Source of the DNA: Thalassia testudinum
Lineage: Eukaryota; Streptophyta; Magnoliopsida; Alismatales; Hydrocharitaceae
NCBI GenBank assembly: GCA_037157565.1
Contig: JAZHRO010000003.1
Coordinates: forward strand, 64,916,501 to 64,980,500
DNA: 64,000 nucleotides
Reading direction: 5' to 3'
Part shown: positions 1 to 9,239 of the stretch, one piece after another
Position numbering within the stretch: position 1 is the stretch's first letter
Layout of the letters: every line of letters starts with the position of its first letter
Notes under the pieces: generated by a model
Databases searched by the model: none
What the model was told of the DNA's origin: nothing
Seen by the model: the letters and a program-made list of their open reading frames with translations, nothing else
Translations under genes and position numbers: made by a program

Positions 1-134
1 AATGGCCAGCATTTAAAGCCCTATTTTGACCATACGCCTAAAATTCCGTCTTAATCTTTTAATTTTATTGAGCCAGCCACCCTTGATCACTAATGCACAT
101 CACGCCCAGCTGAATGGCGTAAAAGATAGCACTG

Positions 135-152
135 GATGGGAGGTAACCCATC
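135..152 (+). other. Conserved hairpin H1, element C copy
   Basis: Perfect 6-bp inverted repeat GATGGG / CCCATC around the loop AGGTAA. The same loop sits in the same place in A, G and B, with differing stem sequences. See the finding on H1. Confidence 0.6.
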
Positions 153-263
153 ATTTTTTCCTACTTTCCTTTTTTCTTTTCCAGGTTTCGATCATCCTAA
201 ACCTGACCATTCTTCACTAAGGTGATCACTTTTCCCTCCTAATGCATGAGGACATGGCATATC

Positions 264-283
264 TTAAGCATGGGGGGGGGGGG
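264..283 (+). other. Internal polypurine tract of element C
   Basis: TTAAGCATG followed by a run of about 12 G, preceded by GAGGACAT. It resembles the terminal tract at 1481-1497 (AAGCATGGGGG) but lies about 1.2 kb inside the element. Confidence 0.5.
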
Positions 284-1480
284 TGCTTTTAAATTTGACG
301 ATCGATTTAGGATGTTCAAAACCTAAAAACATACGTTTTTCTTTAATTTATTTCCTAGTTGCATACCTAAAAAAAAAATGATGAAAAGCTTTTTGAGGAA
401 AAAAATTTGAAATCGGGACTAAGGTCGAAAAATTCACTTTTGGTATAATGGGATTTAATCTTTAACAAACTAAGGATGAGGATGCGGATCTGATCATTAG
501 AATTTCAGGGTCTATTTTAGACTAGATCAGATATCCTTCTTTAAAATTCCACCTGAACTCATGATAGTTCAAGTGACTTGATCCTATTTTGTAATGTGGA
601 AAGTATTTGACTTAGCTTCTGACTCAAAAACTTGCATGTTTTGAGAAACTTCTTGTGTCACTCTTCACACACAAGCCAACACTTAAAAATAACTAAAAAT
701 TTGAAATGCTCCCTTGTTTGGACTTAGTAAAAGTCTGAAGTAGATCATTGGTTCGAGTTCCCACCGCCGAGGAGGAAAATGCCTCCTTTGAGGACACGAT
801 GTAAACATGTTACCGCCTCGACGCTGCTCCATATCTATATTTCTTATCTTTAGACGGAGCATTAAAGCGCATTTTAGCAGCTCAAGTGTCTTGGACGGTG
901 CTCTACCTGTAGTGTCGGAGCAAGAGCATGAGTTTGCTTGGAGCGCCTCTTTACACCGCATCATGTTTTGGGGTTGTGAGCTCCTGGGTGGTGTCATGGA
1001 CAGCGCTATCCCGAAGTACTGGTGCCAGAGCCCCCTTAAGGAATGGTAACGGGAATGATGATCCCAACACATCTGTTGTAAGACTAAGCTAAAAATAAGC
1101 ATGGGAAAAAAAAATAATAATAATAACATGCCCTTATAAAAGTTGGCTTTTCACAAGCACAGACACAAGGTTTTAAAGGATTTTGCAAGTTGCGAATCAG
1201 ATTCAAAAGCCAGAAAAATCCTAAAAACAAAAATTTCAAGTCATCTGAATTAACAAAGGGTTAATTTGTGAATTTTCTGGAGGATATATTGATTCTGTTT
1301 TGTCTAATGGTTGGATCTAAAAGTAAATCTCGATGTTTATCTTTAACAAATCCCGTACCTCCTGTGTTTTAATCTACCAAGGTCCCTTAATCTCTTTTTC
1401 TCCTCAAAAGTCGAAAAAATTAGACTTCCCAAAAATTTCATTTTCCAAAAAAATTAAAGTTTTGCTAAGAGACTAGCAAA

Positions 1481-1497
1481 AGATAAGCATGGGGGTG
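1481..1497 (+). other. Terminal polypurine tract of element C
   Basis: AGATAAGCATGGGGGTG abuts the LTR start. It has the position and composition expected of the plus-strand primer of an LTR retrotransposon. Upstream GACTAGCAAAAG is shared with the same site in A and B. Confidence 0.75.
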
Positions 1498-1724
1498 TGA
1501 TAAACGGCAGTTTATCATCATTCTTATGCATTAAAACAAACCTAGCTCTTAGGATTTTACTCCGCAAATGGGTTTTTGGGCTGCATTTAGGCATAAAATA
1601 GGTTAGGCATGCATTGCATTTTTTTATTGTCTTTTTAATATGTTTCTGGGAGTGTTAGGGATGTACAGATATACAGATCCCTAAAACCCTAGCACTCAAG
1701 AAGGCAAATGGTGAAGGAGAAGCC

Positions 1725-2435
1725 TAGACTAGCTGGAACTCAGCTTGATCTAGCTCACCACAGCTGGAACCTAGCTCACTTGAACTAGGGTTAACTCATC
1801 CCAGCTCCATTCAGCTAATCTCAGCTGAATGGCAGCTCAAGAGAGTTCATCTTAGCTCACCCTAGCTCAAGTCAGCTCAGATCCAGCTCAACTTAGCTGA
1901 GTCTAGCTCATCTCAGCTCCCACTAGTCCACAGGGAGCTCTATTTAGCTCAGCTGAGTTGACAGGAGTTCACCCCAGCTCAGATCCAGCTACATCCAGCT
2001 CCACTCAACTCCATCCAGCTGAAGAAGAACTCATCCCAGCTCAGGAAGCTCAAGTCCAGCTCGCGGGGAATTAGCTTAGCTCAACTCAGTTGAGATAAGC
2101 TACCTTACCTGCCTTAACCAACTTGATTCTCCCCGAGAGCACCAGACCTAGCTCACCTCAGCTCATTATGGTAGAAGCTAGCTTACTTTAGCTCGACTTA
2201 GCAGCTAGCAAAGAACTAGCAAGCTAAGCCAGCTAGAGTAACTCCATGCCAGCCTCTTCAGCAGCAGCCAGCTCCAATTTCAGCTCCAGACTTCTCCTCC
2301 TCAACTCCTCCCTCCAAACCCTAGCTCCAACACCTTCTCCTCCACTCCTCCATTAGCTAAGCTAGCTTATCTTAGCTTAGCTTAGCTATGCTCCAACTTC
2401 CTTGGCTTGTACCACACCAAAAAACCCACCTAACA
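1725..2435. repeat. AGCT-dense low-complexity block in the LTR of C
   Basis: By hand I count about 50 AGCT tetranucleotides in about 700 bp, mostly as CAGCTC or TAGCTC at roughly 10-15 bp spacing. About three would be expected by chance. It lies 400-1100 bp upstream of the TATA box, so within U3. Confidence 0.85.
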
Positions 2436-2840
2436 ACTCCACCCAACTAGCTCCACCTAAGCTCCACATAAGCTAACCTACTTGGCACCAACCTAGCCTA
2501 CCCACCACCTCCAAAAGACACCTAAAAGTGGTACCAAAACCACCCTAACCACCCCCTTGATGGCATCACTTTTCCCTCCAAAATTCCCCTTCATCTCCAC
2601 CACACAATTCCCCTTGAATACATCTCCACCATCCACCTAACCTCCCTTCTAGAAGACCCTATGTTGGCGCCAAAATGGTGGTGTCTCTCCACCACCAAAA
2701 GCCACCAACACCACCATAACCACCCCCTTTAACACCCCTTGGGTTGGCGCCACACACCCTTGGCCATAGGATCACCAACCGCCTCCATCCTACCATCCCA
2801 GCCCTCCATTTCAAGGGGCACCTTAACCCCCCATCCTACC

Positions 2841-2848
2841 CTATAAAA
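2841..2848 (+). promoter_or_regulatory. TATA box of the LTR of C
   Basis: CTATAAAAAG in a CA-rich stretch within the LTR. It sits between the AGCT-rich block and the triple-hairpin repeat. It is a probable core promoter, inferred from motif and position only. Confidence 0.55.
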
Positions 2849-3055
2849 AGACCACTACCCACCACCATTCAAGACATCCTTGGCTAGCAAATTCACTCTC
2901 ATATTCCAGCTAGAAGCCCACATCCAAGAGAGAAGAAGAGGAAGAAGATTAAGGGGATATTCTGTCCCCTTGGTGCCTTCCCCTCTTCCCTTCTCTCTTG
3001 GGTCACGCCAGCCAAAGGAGAAGCCAGGCAAGGAAGATCTTTGGAGGAGATCTTG

Positions 3056-3144
3056 AAGGTGGTCCACGCCACCTTGGAGGAGTTCTTGAGGGTGGTGCAC
3101 ACCCACCCCTTGGAAAGAGCATTGAAGGTGGTAGCTTCCACCTT
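3056..3144 (+). repeat. Three tandem hairpin units in the LTR of C
   Basis: Units 30-39 bp apart each carry an inverted repeat: AAGGTGG / CCACCTT at 3056-3075, GGGTGG / CCACCC at 3090-3108, and AAGGTGG / CCACCTT at 3125-3144. The loops are 6-7 nt. They lie about 210-300 bp downstream of the TATA box, so should be in the transcribed leader. Confidence 0.7.
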
Positions 3145-3750
3145 GGAGGAGCTCTTAAGGAAGGAGAAGAAGGAGGCCCTCTTTTCAAGCCAAGGAGCAG
3201 CTAGGCTTGGAGCAAGAAGACTCCCTTCTTCACCAGATTTTGCAAGAGGATTAGTGTTTCTTTATTTGCTTGTAAATTTGTTTAGTTCTAGTAGAAGCAT
3301 TCCTCTACTTGTTCTTGAAGAGAACACTAATTCTAGTCAATTAAATTGCCTTCTTTTAGCTTTTTATTGCAATTGTTACTTTTGGTTCTAGCACTTGTTT
3401 CACCTCTTCTTCCTAATTACTCTAGGCCTCCACTTGCCTAGAGTGAGCTTAGGAAGAAGATATTTCTATCTTTTAAATTTTAGTTAAGCAATTGTAGGTG
3501 TTAGTACTTTCCGTTACAATTCGCATTTTGCCCTCGTCTTTTCAAAACAAAAAAAAAATTACATATTTAAAATACCAAAAAGAAAGTTGAGATGTGTTTT
3601 TAGCAAGAGAATTGAATTGTAATTTTTGTCTCCTTGGACGACCGTAGATACTCCCCTATCTAAGTTTATAAATTTAAAAGTGTATGCGAATTCGCGTGTT
3701 ACAACGACGTTAAAAACCTGCTTTTACAAATCACGCGTATTTCGCTATCA

Positions 3751-4415
3751 ATATGAAGATCAAATTTCCAATGACGAGTATGATTTTGGGCCTCTATTTG
3801 ATGAATATCCCTCTCCAACATCCTCAAAGAATCAAATTGATTTTTTGGAAGTCATACCAATTTACTATACAGAAACCGAGGAGTTGGACAAGTGGGGTTT
3901 TGATTGGGTCTTCCCTACAAGCTTAAAACTTGAGCCTAGAATAAATAAGAACACCTTTTTAAACTCAGAATTGACATCTAGGCTAGACCCCAGTCAGGCT
4001 GCTAAGTCTACATCATGTGATTTATTCTATGGTGGAACTCATGATCTTGAATCTCATTCAAAACTTGATTTTCGCAATATCTCCAGCGATTTCAAATCCT
4101 ACCATGATTTTGGAGAAACTCTGCTTCCTAAATTCAACAAACCAATCTACGACCTCAGCTCACATGATTCATTCTCCGACTCTGAGGTCCCGATTTTCGA
4201 CATCACTGATTTAAGTTCAGGTTCCAGTGACATGGTATCATTTCTTTTCGATCCTCAGGAACCAAAACATGAAAATACTGAGAGTAATTGCAACCTAGAG
4301 TTCGAATCTTTTCTCGACTCAAATTTCCATCATCCTATAGACACTCTTCAGGCATTCACTTTTGATTTTGAAAGCTACTATGAGTACTCTCTACATGAGA
4401 CCACCTGTAACTCAT
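3751..4415 (+). pseudogene. ORF-X fragment of element D (middle to C-terminal part)
   Basis: The frame read here aligns with the middle and C-terminal part of ORF-X in element A, sharing YDFGPLFDEYPSPTSS, a TEEL-x3-GF block, an RL(D/E)PSQ block with a following YGG, and DPQEPK. About 220 residues are preserved without a stop. The left end is cut by insertion of C; an ATG-initiated frame that starts at 3626 inside C's LTR is accidental. The right end (near 4416) runs into reverse-oriented tail sequence of G, so the last residues of that frame are not ORF-X. Function unknown; the protein is acidic and serine-rich. Confidence 0.7.
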
Positions 4416-4570
4416 CTTGGCAATCGATGCTTCGTGATAGCACCACCCATAGCAAACCCTAGAACCCTGACTTTTGAGATTTTGAGATAATCCCACCCAT
4501 GTTGTTTTGTAGCTAAATCCAGACCCTGGCAATTGACATTTCGTGATAATGGTGCCCATGGCATCTAAAC
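4416..4570 (-). repeat. Triple direct repeat in the tail of G
   Basis: Three imperfect units of about 50 bp, each with the pattern CCCTGGCAAT, TTCGTGATA or similar, then CCCATGG. The same triplet occurs in A (19631-19790), E (28185-28345) and B (37330-37475). Confidence 0.65.
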
Positions 4571-4597
4571 TAGCACAGGGTGCTTACATGCCCCTAG

Positions 4598-4617
4598 TAG
4601 GATATGTAAATATCCTA
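4598..4617. other. Conserved palindrome H3, G copy
   Basis: TAGGATAT / ATATCCTA around GTAA, a perfect 8-bp inverted repeat next to the triple repeat. The equivalent is perfect in A and E and has one mismatch in B. Confidence 0.6.
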
Positions 4618-5295
4618 GGAGACAAGCACTGAGGAGACGATATGTTATTGCACATCTTCGAGGGGAATTTCTTGCCTCTCCGCGTCAGGAACTCGTCCAA
4701 ATCAACTTGTGTTGATCGGTCGCTCCTAATCTAGGTGACTTTTTCATAACAATTAAACGCTTTTGCGTGATTTTGATAATTATGCACACTTAACCAGACT
4801 GTGTGTGGATTGGGGTGCTTATGTTACCGAGTCCCGCAAACCAGAGGTTAGTTAACGAGGCTGAATACTCCCTAAGCCTTAGACCTAATACTTAAGCTTC
4901 ACATTTTCCCCAACCTCTTGAGGACTATCTAGATCTTAGCGAATACTTGAATTTTTAAGCCTAGGAGTCTAGCCCAAGAGGCCTAAGATTAGTGTTCCTA
5001 CTAATCTCTTTTGTGTCTCATTAGCATTTTCTTTTTCTTGATATGGTCTAGAACTTAGTTAGTCCCTTAATTTCTTAATAATGACTATCTCTTCCTTTTT
5101 TTCTTTTCATTTTGTGCTCCTTTTTTTGACATTTTTCACTTTTCCTCTTTTTCTCCTCATGATTTGTATGGCCTCAGAATTTTTTTGTTCTTTTTCAAGG
5201 TTTTTTCATTTTTTTAATGTTTTTGTGATATGTGATTTTTTTGTTGAAACCTTTTCTTATGAGATGAGTTTTCACGGCATTTTGCACTTTCATAC

Positions 5296-5312
5296 CTCCC
5301 CCATGCCTATGA
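5296..5312 (-). other. Internal polypurine tract of G
   Basis: On the minus strand TAGGCATGGGGGAGG, preceded by GGGGACATTGCAAATCA. This is the internal polypurine site also found in A, B and C. Confidence 0.6.
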
Positions 5313-5427
5313 TTTGCAATGTCCCCATTGTAAATTAGGTGGGTTCGAGTTCAGCTTAAATCATTCATTATAACAGGTTTTGGGTGGGCGAACGGGTCTA
5401 GGTGACTGTTGCAAACGATTTCAAAAA

Positions 5428-5554
5428 CTTGGGTACGGGTACCTGAGGTGGGGTTGACTGTTCCAATGGATGAACCCTAAAGTGCAATATGAATTTAGCA
5501 TAGGAATGCCAAGAAAGGTTTTGGGTTATTCAAAAATGATGGGTTGCCTCCCGT
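5428..5554 (-). other. Hairpins H2 (5428-5447) and H1 (5539-5554) of G
   Basis: H1 reads ACGGG / CCCAT around loop AGGCAA on the minus strand (one mismatch). H2 reads CTCAGGTAC / GTACCCAAG around CC (two mismatches). Both occupy the stretch between the last ORF and the internal polypurine tract, as in A and B. Confidence 0.55.
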
Positions 5555-5599
5555 TAAGCTCTGAGTTTTACGCCATCAGCTGGGCACAATGAGCTCAGG

Positions 5600-6830
5600 G
5601 AGAATGGAGGGTAAAGGATATCTTAGCCAAATTTGTATCGGTCAAGTCGATGAACAGTTTGAGTCTCTGACTGTTCACGATGAAAGGTTCTGAATAGTGG
5701 CTGAGTGGACTGATCTCGATGGCTCCATTTCCAAAGATTCATTGGATGAGGTAGGGTCTGATCCATTTTAATCATAGTTTTCCTGGGAACAGTTTAAGCT
5801 TGGCATCAAAGAGTAGGACTTTTTGCCCAAGATGAAAGATCTTTTTGGATATGTGCTTGTCGTGAAAGGCCTTAACCTGCTCTTTGTAAATTCATGTGTT
5901 CTCATACACGTCATGGCGTAACTCATCGATCTCGCTCATTTGAAGCTTTCTGTGGGTTCCTTCCTTAGAAAGATCTAGGTTGTAGTTCCGTACTGCCCAA
6001 TAGGCTTTGTGCTCCAATTCTACGGGGAGGTGACATGCCTTCCCATACACCAATCTGAAGGGAGGCATACCTAATTGGGTTTTGTGGGTGATCCTATAAA
6101 CCCACAAAGCTTCTGGAAGTCAGGCTGACCAGTCCTTCTAGTTAGGTCGAACAGTAACTTGGAGAATTTTCTTGATCTCCCAATTGGATAGCTCAGCTAG
6201 ACCATTAGTTTGGGGGTGGTAAGGAGTAGAGATTTGGTGTGACACCCTGTATTTGGTTATCAGTGAGCTGAACTGTGCGTTAGTGAAATGGGTCCCTCCA
6301 TCAGAGATTATAGCACGTGGAATCCCGAACTGTGAAAAGATGTTCTAATGAATGAATTTGATAACCACTTTATGATCATTGGTTCGAATCGGAATAGCTT
6401 CGATCCATTTGGACACGTAGTCAACAGCGAGTAGAATGCACTCGAAGCCATCCGAAACAAGGAAGCATCCCATAAAATCAAAACCCCACACGTCAAAGAT
6501 TTTGCATACAAGAATTGGCTGTAAGGGCATAATATCATGATGGCTCATGTTGCCTAAGGTCTGACAACGAGTGCAAGCCCTACAGTGATTGTATGCGTCT
6601 TTGAAAATTGTGGGCCAATAGAAGCTGCACTGGAGGACTTTCGCTGTGGTTTTATGACCTGAGAAATGTCCACCGCATGCCTGGTCATGGCAGAAAGACA
6701 ATATGTCTTGAATTTCTGCTTCCACGACACATCGTCGAATGATCTGATCAGTACCGATGCGGAAAAGATACAGGTCTTCCCAAAAGTAATACTTGGCATC
6801 AAAAAGCAATTTGTCCTTCTTGGCCTTCGC
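5600..6830 (-). pseudogene. Integrase domain of G (broken)
   Basis: Would insert the cDNA copy into the genome. Read 5' to 3' on the minus strand, the zinc-binding part near 6700-6560 shows H-x4-H and C-x2-C (ACTRCQ). The catalytic core follows: WGFDFMG holds the first Asp, SDGGTHFTNAQF near 6300 the second, NGLAELSNWEIK near 6210 the Glu. Then comes the Athila-style GKACHLPVELEHKAYWA at about 6030. All three catalytic acidic residues survive, but there is a frameshift near 6340 and an in-frame stop near 6140. The end near 5600 is approximate. The longest open pieces are 6345-6809 and 5892-6107. Confidence 0.8.
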
Positions 6831-7052
6831 CCAATCTGACGGGATCTAATGTGATGCCAGGTAGTTTACTATATTAGCAAACCATGGAATCCCTGTATTG
6901 ATAGTCAGGAGGTGATCATCAAGAAAATGTTTCATGATGGATCCGGAAGGGTCAATGATCTCAGAAGGATGGCAGGACAAGTGATCAGCTACCACGTTCT
7001 ATTTTCCCTCTTTGTCACTGATCTCGAGGTCAAACTCTTGCAATAGCAAGAT

Positions 7053-7319
7053 CTAGCGGATTAATCGAGGTTTCGCATCCTTCTTCGCAAGGAGATGCCT
7101 CATAGCTGTGTGATCTGAGTAAACGATAACGTGGGAACCCAGGTGGTAAGATTTGAATTTTTTCAAGGCAAATACTATGGCTAGCAGCTCTTTATTTGTA
7201 ACTATGTAGTTATGATGAGCCTCGTCAAGTGTCTTGCTAGCGTAGCAGATGACCATGGGTTTCCCGTCAATTTTCTGCCCAAGTACCGCTCCTACAGTGA
7301 AATCAGATGCATTGCACAT
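7053..7319 (-). pseudogene. RNase H domain of G
   Basis: Would degrade the RNA strand during reverse transcription. An 88-residue open piece shows CNASDFTVGAVLGQ, SKTLDEAHHNY, TNKELLAIVFALKKF and VYSDHTAMRHLL. The usual first motif is CDAS, so the catalytic Asp appears changed to Asn; the KEL Glu and SDH Asp remain. It lies directly after the RT palm and thumb, as usual in gypsy pol. Stretches 6830-7050 hold the RNase H to integrase linker without a long open frame. Confidence 0.8.
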
Positions 7320-7337
7320 GATCTCAAAGGGTTGAGA

Positions 7338-8235
7338 TCAATTAGAGGGTTGTAGGATCGGGGCTTGGATAACTCGATCACGAAGGATTTCAAATACTTG
7401 AGTGCATTCCTTGGAGATTTTGAAAGGTACATCCTTAGAAAGGAGAGTGGTCGGGGGGTACGCGATCTTTGAGAAATCACAAATGAATCGATGGTAAAAA
7501 TTGACATGCCCCAAAAAAGATCGAATGTCCTTGATCGAGCTAGGCATAGGGAGTTTGGAAATTAAGTTCACCTTGGCTCAATCGACTTGGATGCCTTTTT
7601 CTGATATGAGATGTCCCAGGACAATTCCTTCAGGCACCATAATATGGCACTTTTCCCAGGAAAGAACCAGATTCACGTTAATACATCGCCTGAGGATTTG
7701 GACCAAGTGCAAGAGGCAATCGTCAAATGATTCTCCGAATACTGAAAATTCATCCATGAAGACTTCCAAATAATCACCTACCATATCTGAGAATACAGCA
7801 AGCATGGACGCTGAAAAGTAGCGTATGCATTGTAGAGACCGAAGGGCATCCTTCGAAACGCATACGTCCCGAAGGGACAGGTGAAAGTGGTCTTTTCTTG
7901 GTCCTCAGATGGATTGCCACCTGGTCATAACCGGAGTACCCATCCAAAAAGTAGAAGAACTTATTTCCCGCTAGTTTCTTAAGGATCTGATCAATAAATG
8001 GTTGTGGGAAATGATCCTTCTTCGTGGAGGAATTGAGTCTTCTATAATCCATGCAGACTCTCCACGAGTTCGCCACACAGGCCGGTATGATTTCTCCGAT
8101 TTCAGTCGTGATCACAGTGAGTCTAGCCTTCTTAGGCACAACCTGGATTGGACTCACCCACTGACTGTCGGAGATCGGGTAGATGGTCCCTGCATCTAAC
8201 CACTTGATGATCTCCTTTTTCATGACCTCCTATAG
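7338..8235 (-). pseudogene. Reverse transcriptase domain of G (frameshifted)
   Basis: Copies element RNA into DNA. The N-terminal part (8223-7900) shows DAGTIYPISDSQWVSPIQVV, WRVCMDYRRLN and FYFLDGYSGYDQ, which holds the first catalytic Asp. A frameshift follows near 7880. The next piece (7805-7578) has the catalytic loop as FMDEFSVFG, where Athila-type enzymes normally have FMDDFSVFG, so the last catalytic Asp looks replaced by Glu. The thumb piece (7571-7338) carries SFLGHVNFYHRFI and FSKIA. Together with the RNase H change this enzyme is very likely dead. Confidence 0.85.
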
Positions 8236-8327
8236 ATTAGGACTCAAACGTCTCTACATTTCACGGGAAGGTTGTGTGCCCTCTTTGGTGTAGATATGAT
8301 GTGTGCAGTAAGAGGGGCTGATACCAA

Positions 8328-8660
8328 TCAAATCATCGAGAGTCCATCCAGTGGGTCACGATGTTGTTGGAGAACAGTAATCAAACGGGATTCTTGGTTA
8401 GGTGTGAGTCTAGAGTTGATAATCACAGGAAACGTCTGATTAAAACCCAAAAAGACGTACTTTAGATGGTTGGGAAGAGGCTTGAGATCCAGGACAGAGT
8501 TATTAGCAGCAGTGGGCGGTTCAGGGTGTGTGTCAGGAGCAAGGGAAGGAGTTGTGGGTGTATCTAAGTCAGATTCGGACTCCTCTAATTGCAGGTTATG
8601 ATCCTCTTGTGGTTGATCGGAAGTAATCAGGTTGTCCTCAATATACGGTTCATCAACCAC
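8328..8660 (-). pseudogene. Linker between protease and RT of G
   Basis: A 110-residue open stretch rich in acidic residues and proline (TPTTPSLAPDTHPEPP), then LKPLPNHLKYVFLG and LLxxxxNSRLTPNQES-like text. The LKPLPxHLKYxFLG motif is typical of the segment just before RT in Athila and Tat gypsy polyproteins. It has no catalytic role of its own. Bases 8661-8955 continue this linker with stops. Confidence 0.7.
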
Positions 8661-8955
8661 AACCCTGATATCACATATCTGTTCTATAACACCGTAATTA
8701 ATCCCTTGTTAGGCCTTAAAGATGTCAATCTTCAGTGTTTGGTTCCCGAATTTCAGTTCAATTTGGCCCTCCTCACAATTTATATTGGCCCTAGCAGTGG
8801 CCAGAAAGGGTCCCTAGTATAATTGGTGTATCCCTTGGATTTTCTGTAGCATTCATATCTAAGATTACAAAGTCCACCGAGAAATAAAAATCCCACACCC
8901 TAACAATGACATCCTCGAGAACTCCTCTTGGAGACTTAATAGATCGGTCAACCAA

Positions 8956-9213
8956 CTACAATGTCACCTCTGTCGGTTTAAGCTCAGATTCCTCAAGGTA
9001 GTCAAGGAGGGATGTAGGTATTAGGTTTATGGAGGCTCCTAGATCTAATAAAGCTCTGTCAAATTGGGTATCACCAATGGTACAGGAAATCAGGGGAGTA
9101 CTTAGGTCTTTTGCCTTAGGTGGGAGTTTGCTCAAAATTACAGAGCTGGCTTGCTTTGATAGTACGATCAGACTCCCACTTTTGGTTCGCGGCTTATTCT
9201 TAGGTGTACACAC
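8956..9213 (-). pseudogene. Retropepsin-like protease of G
   Basis: Would cleave the polyprotein. An 85-residue open piece has STPLISCTIGDTQFDRALLD, then LGASINLIPTSLLDYL, giving the active-site triplet D-L-G, which is usual for this lineage. The preceding SVILSKLPPKAKDL is the standard lead-in. The downstream flank continues as ELKPTEVTL. The active Asp is intact; the frame is broken both upstream and downstream. Confidence 0.75.
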
Positions 9214-9239
9214 ATCTTTCAGAAATCATGCATAAGTTG

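Larger units (their letters stand above)
1..3750 (+). mobile_element. Element C: 3' part of an LTR retrotransposon (internal tail plus 3' LTR)
   Basis: The internal tail runs to a polypurine tract at 1481-1497, directly followed by an LTR starting TGAT and ending at 3750 in TATCA. The 5' half lies outside the window. The tail holds the conserved loop hairpin (135-152), an internal polypurine tract (264-283) and one copy (about 996-1035) of a unit that is triplicated in A, B, E and G. No coding region is seen in 1-1497. At 3751 the sequence switches abruptly to an ORF-X fragment, so C inserted into an older element (D). The target duplication cannot be checked because the left end is missing. 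Confidence 0.75.
1498..3750 (+). repeat. 3' LTR of element C (2253 bp)
   Basis: Starts TGATAAA, ends CTATCA, and is bounded by a polypurine tract on the left and by unrelated ORF-X sequence on the right. The first 20 bases contain a perfect 7-bp inverted repeat (1498-1504 with 1511-1517). It contains an AGCT-rich block, a TATA box and a triple-hairpin repeat. The short ORFs inside it, such as those at 2855-3391, are low-complexity and are not considered genes. Confidence 0.75.

Noticed and set aside
2650..2760. Two TTGGCGCCA words in the LTR of C as primer sites
   Set aside because: They match only the first 8-9 bases of the tRNA-Asp site and lie inside the LTR.
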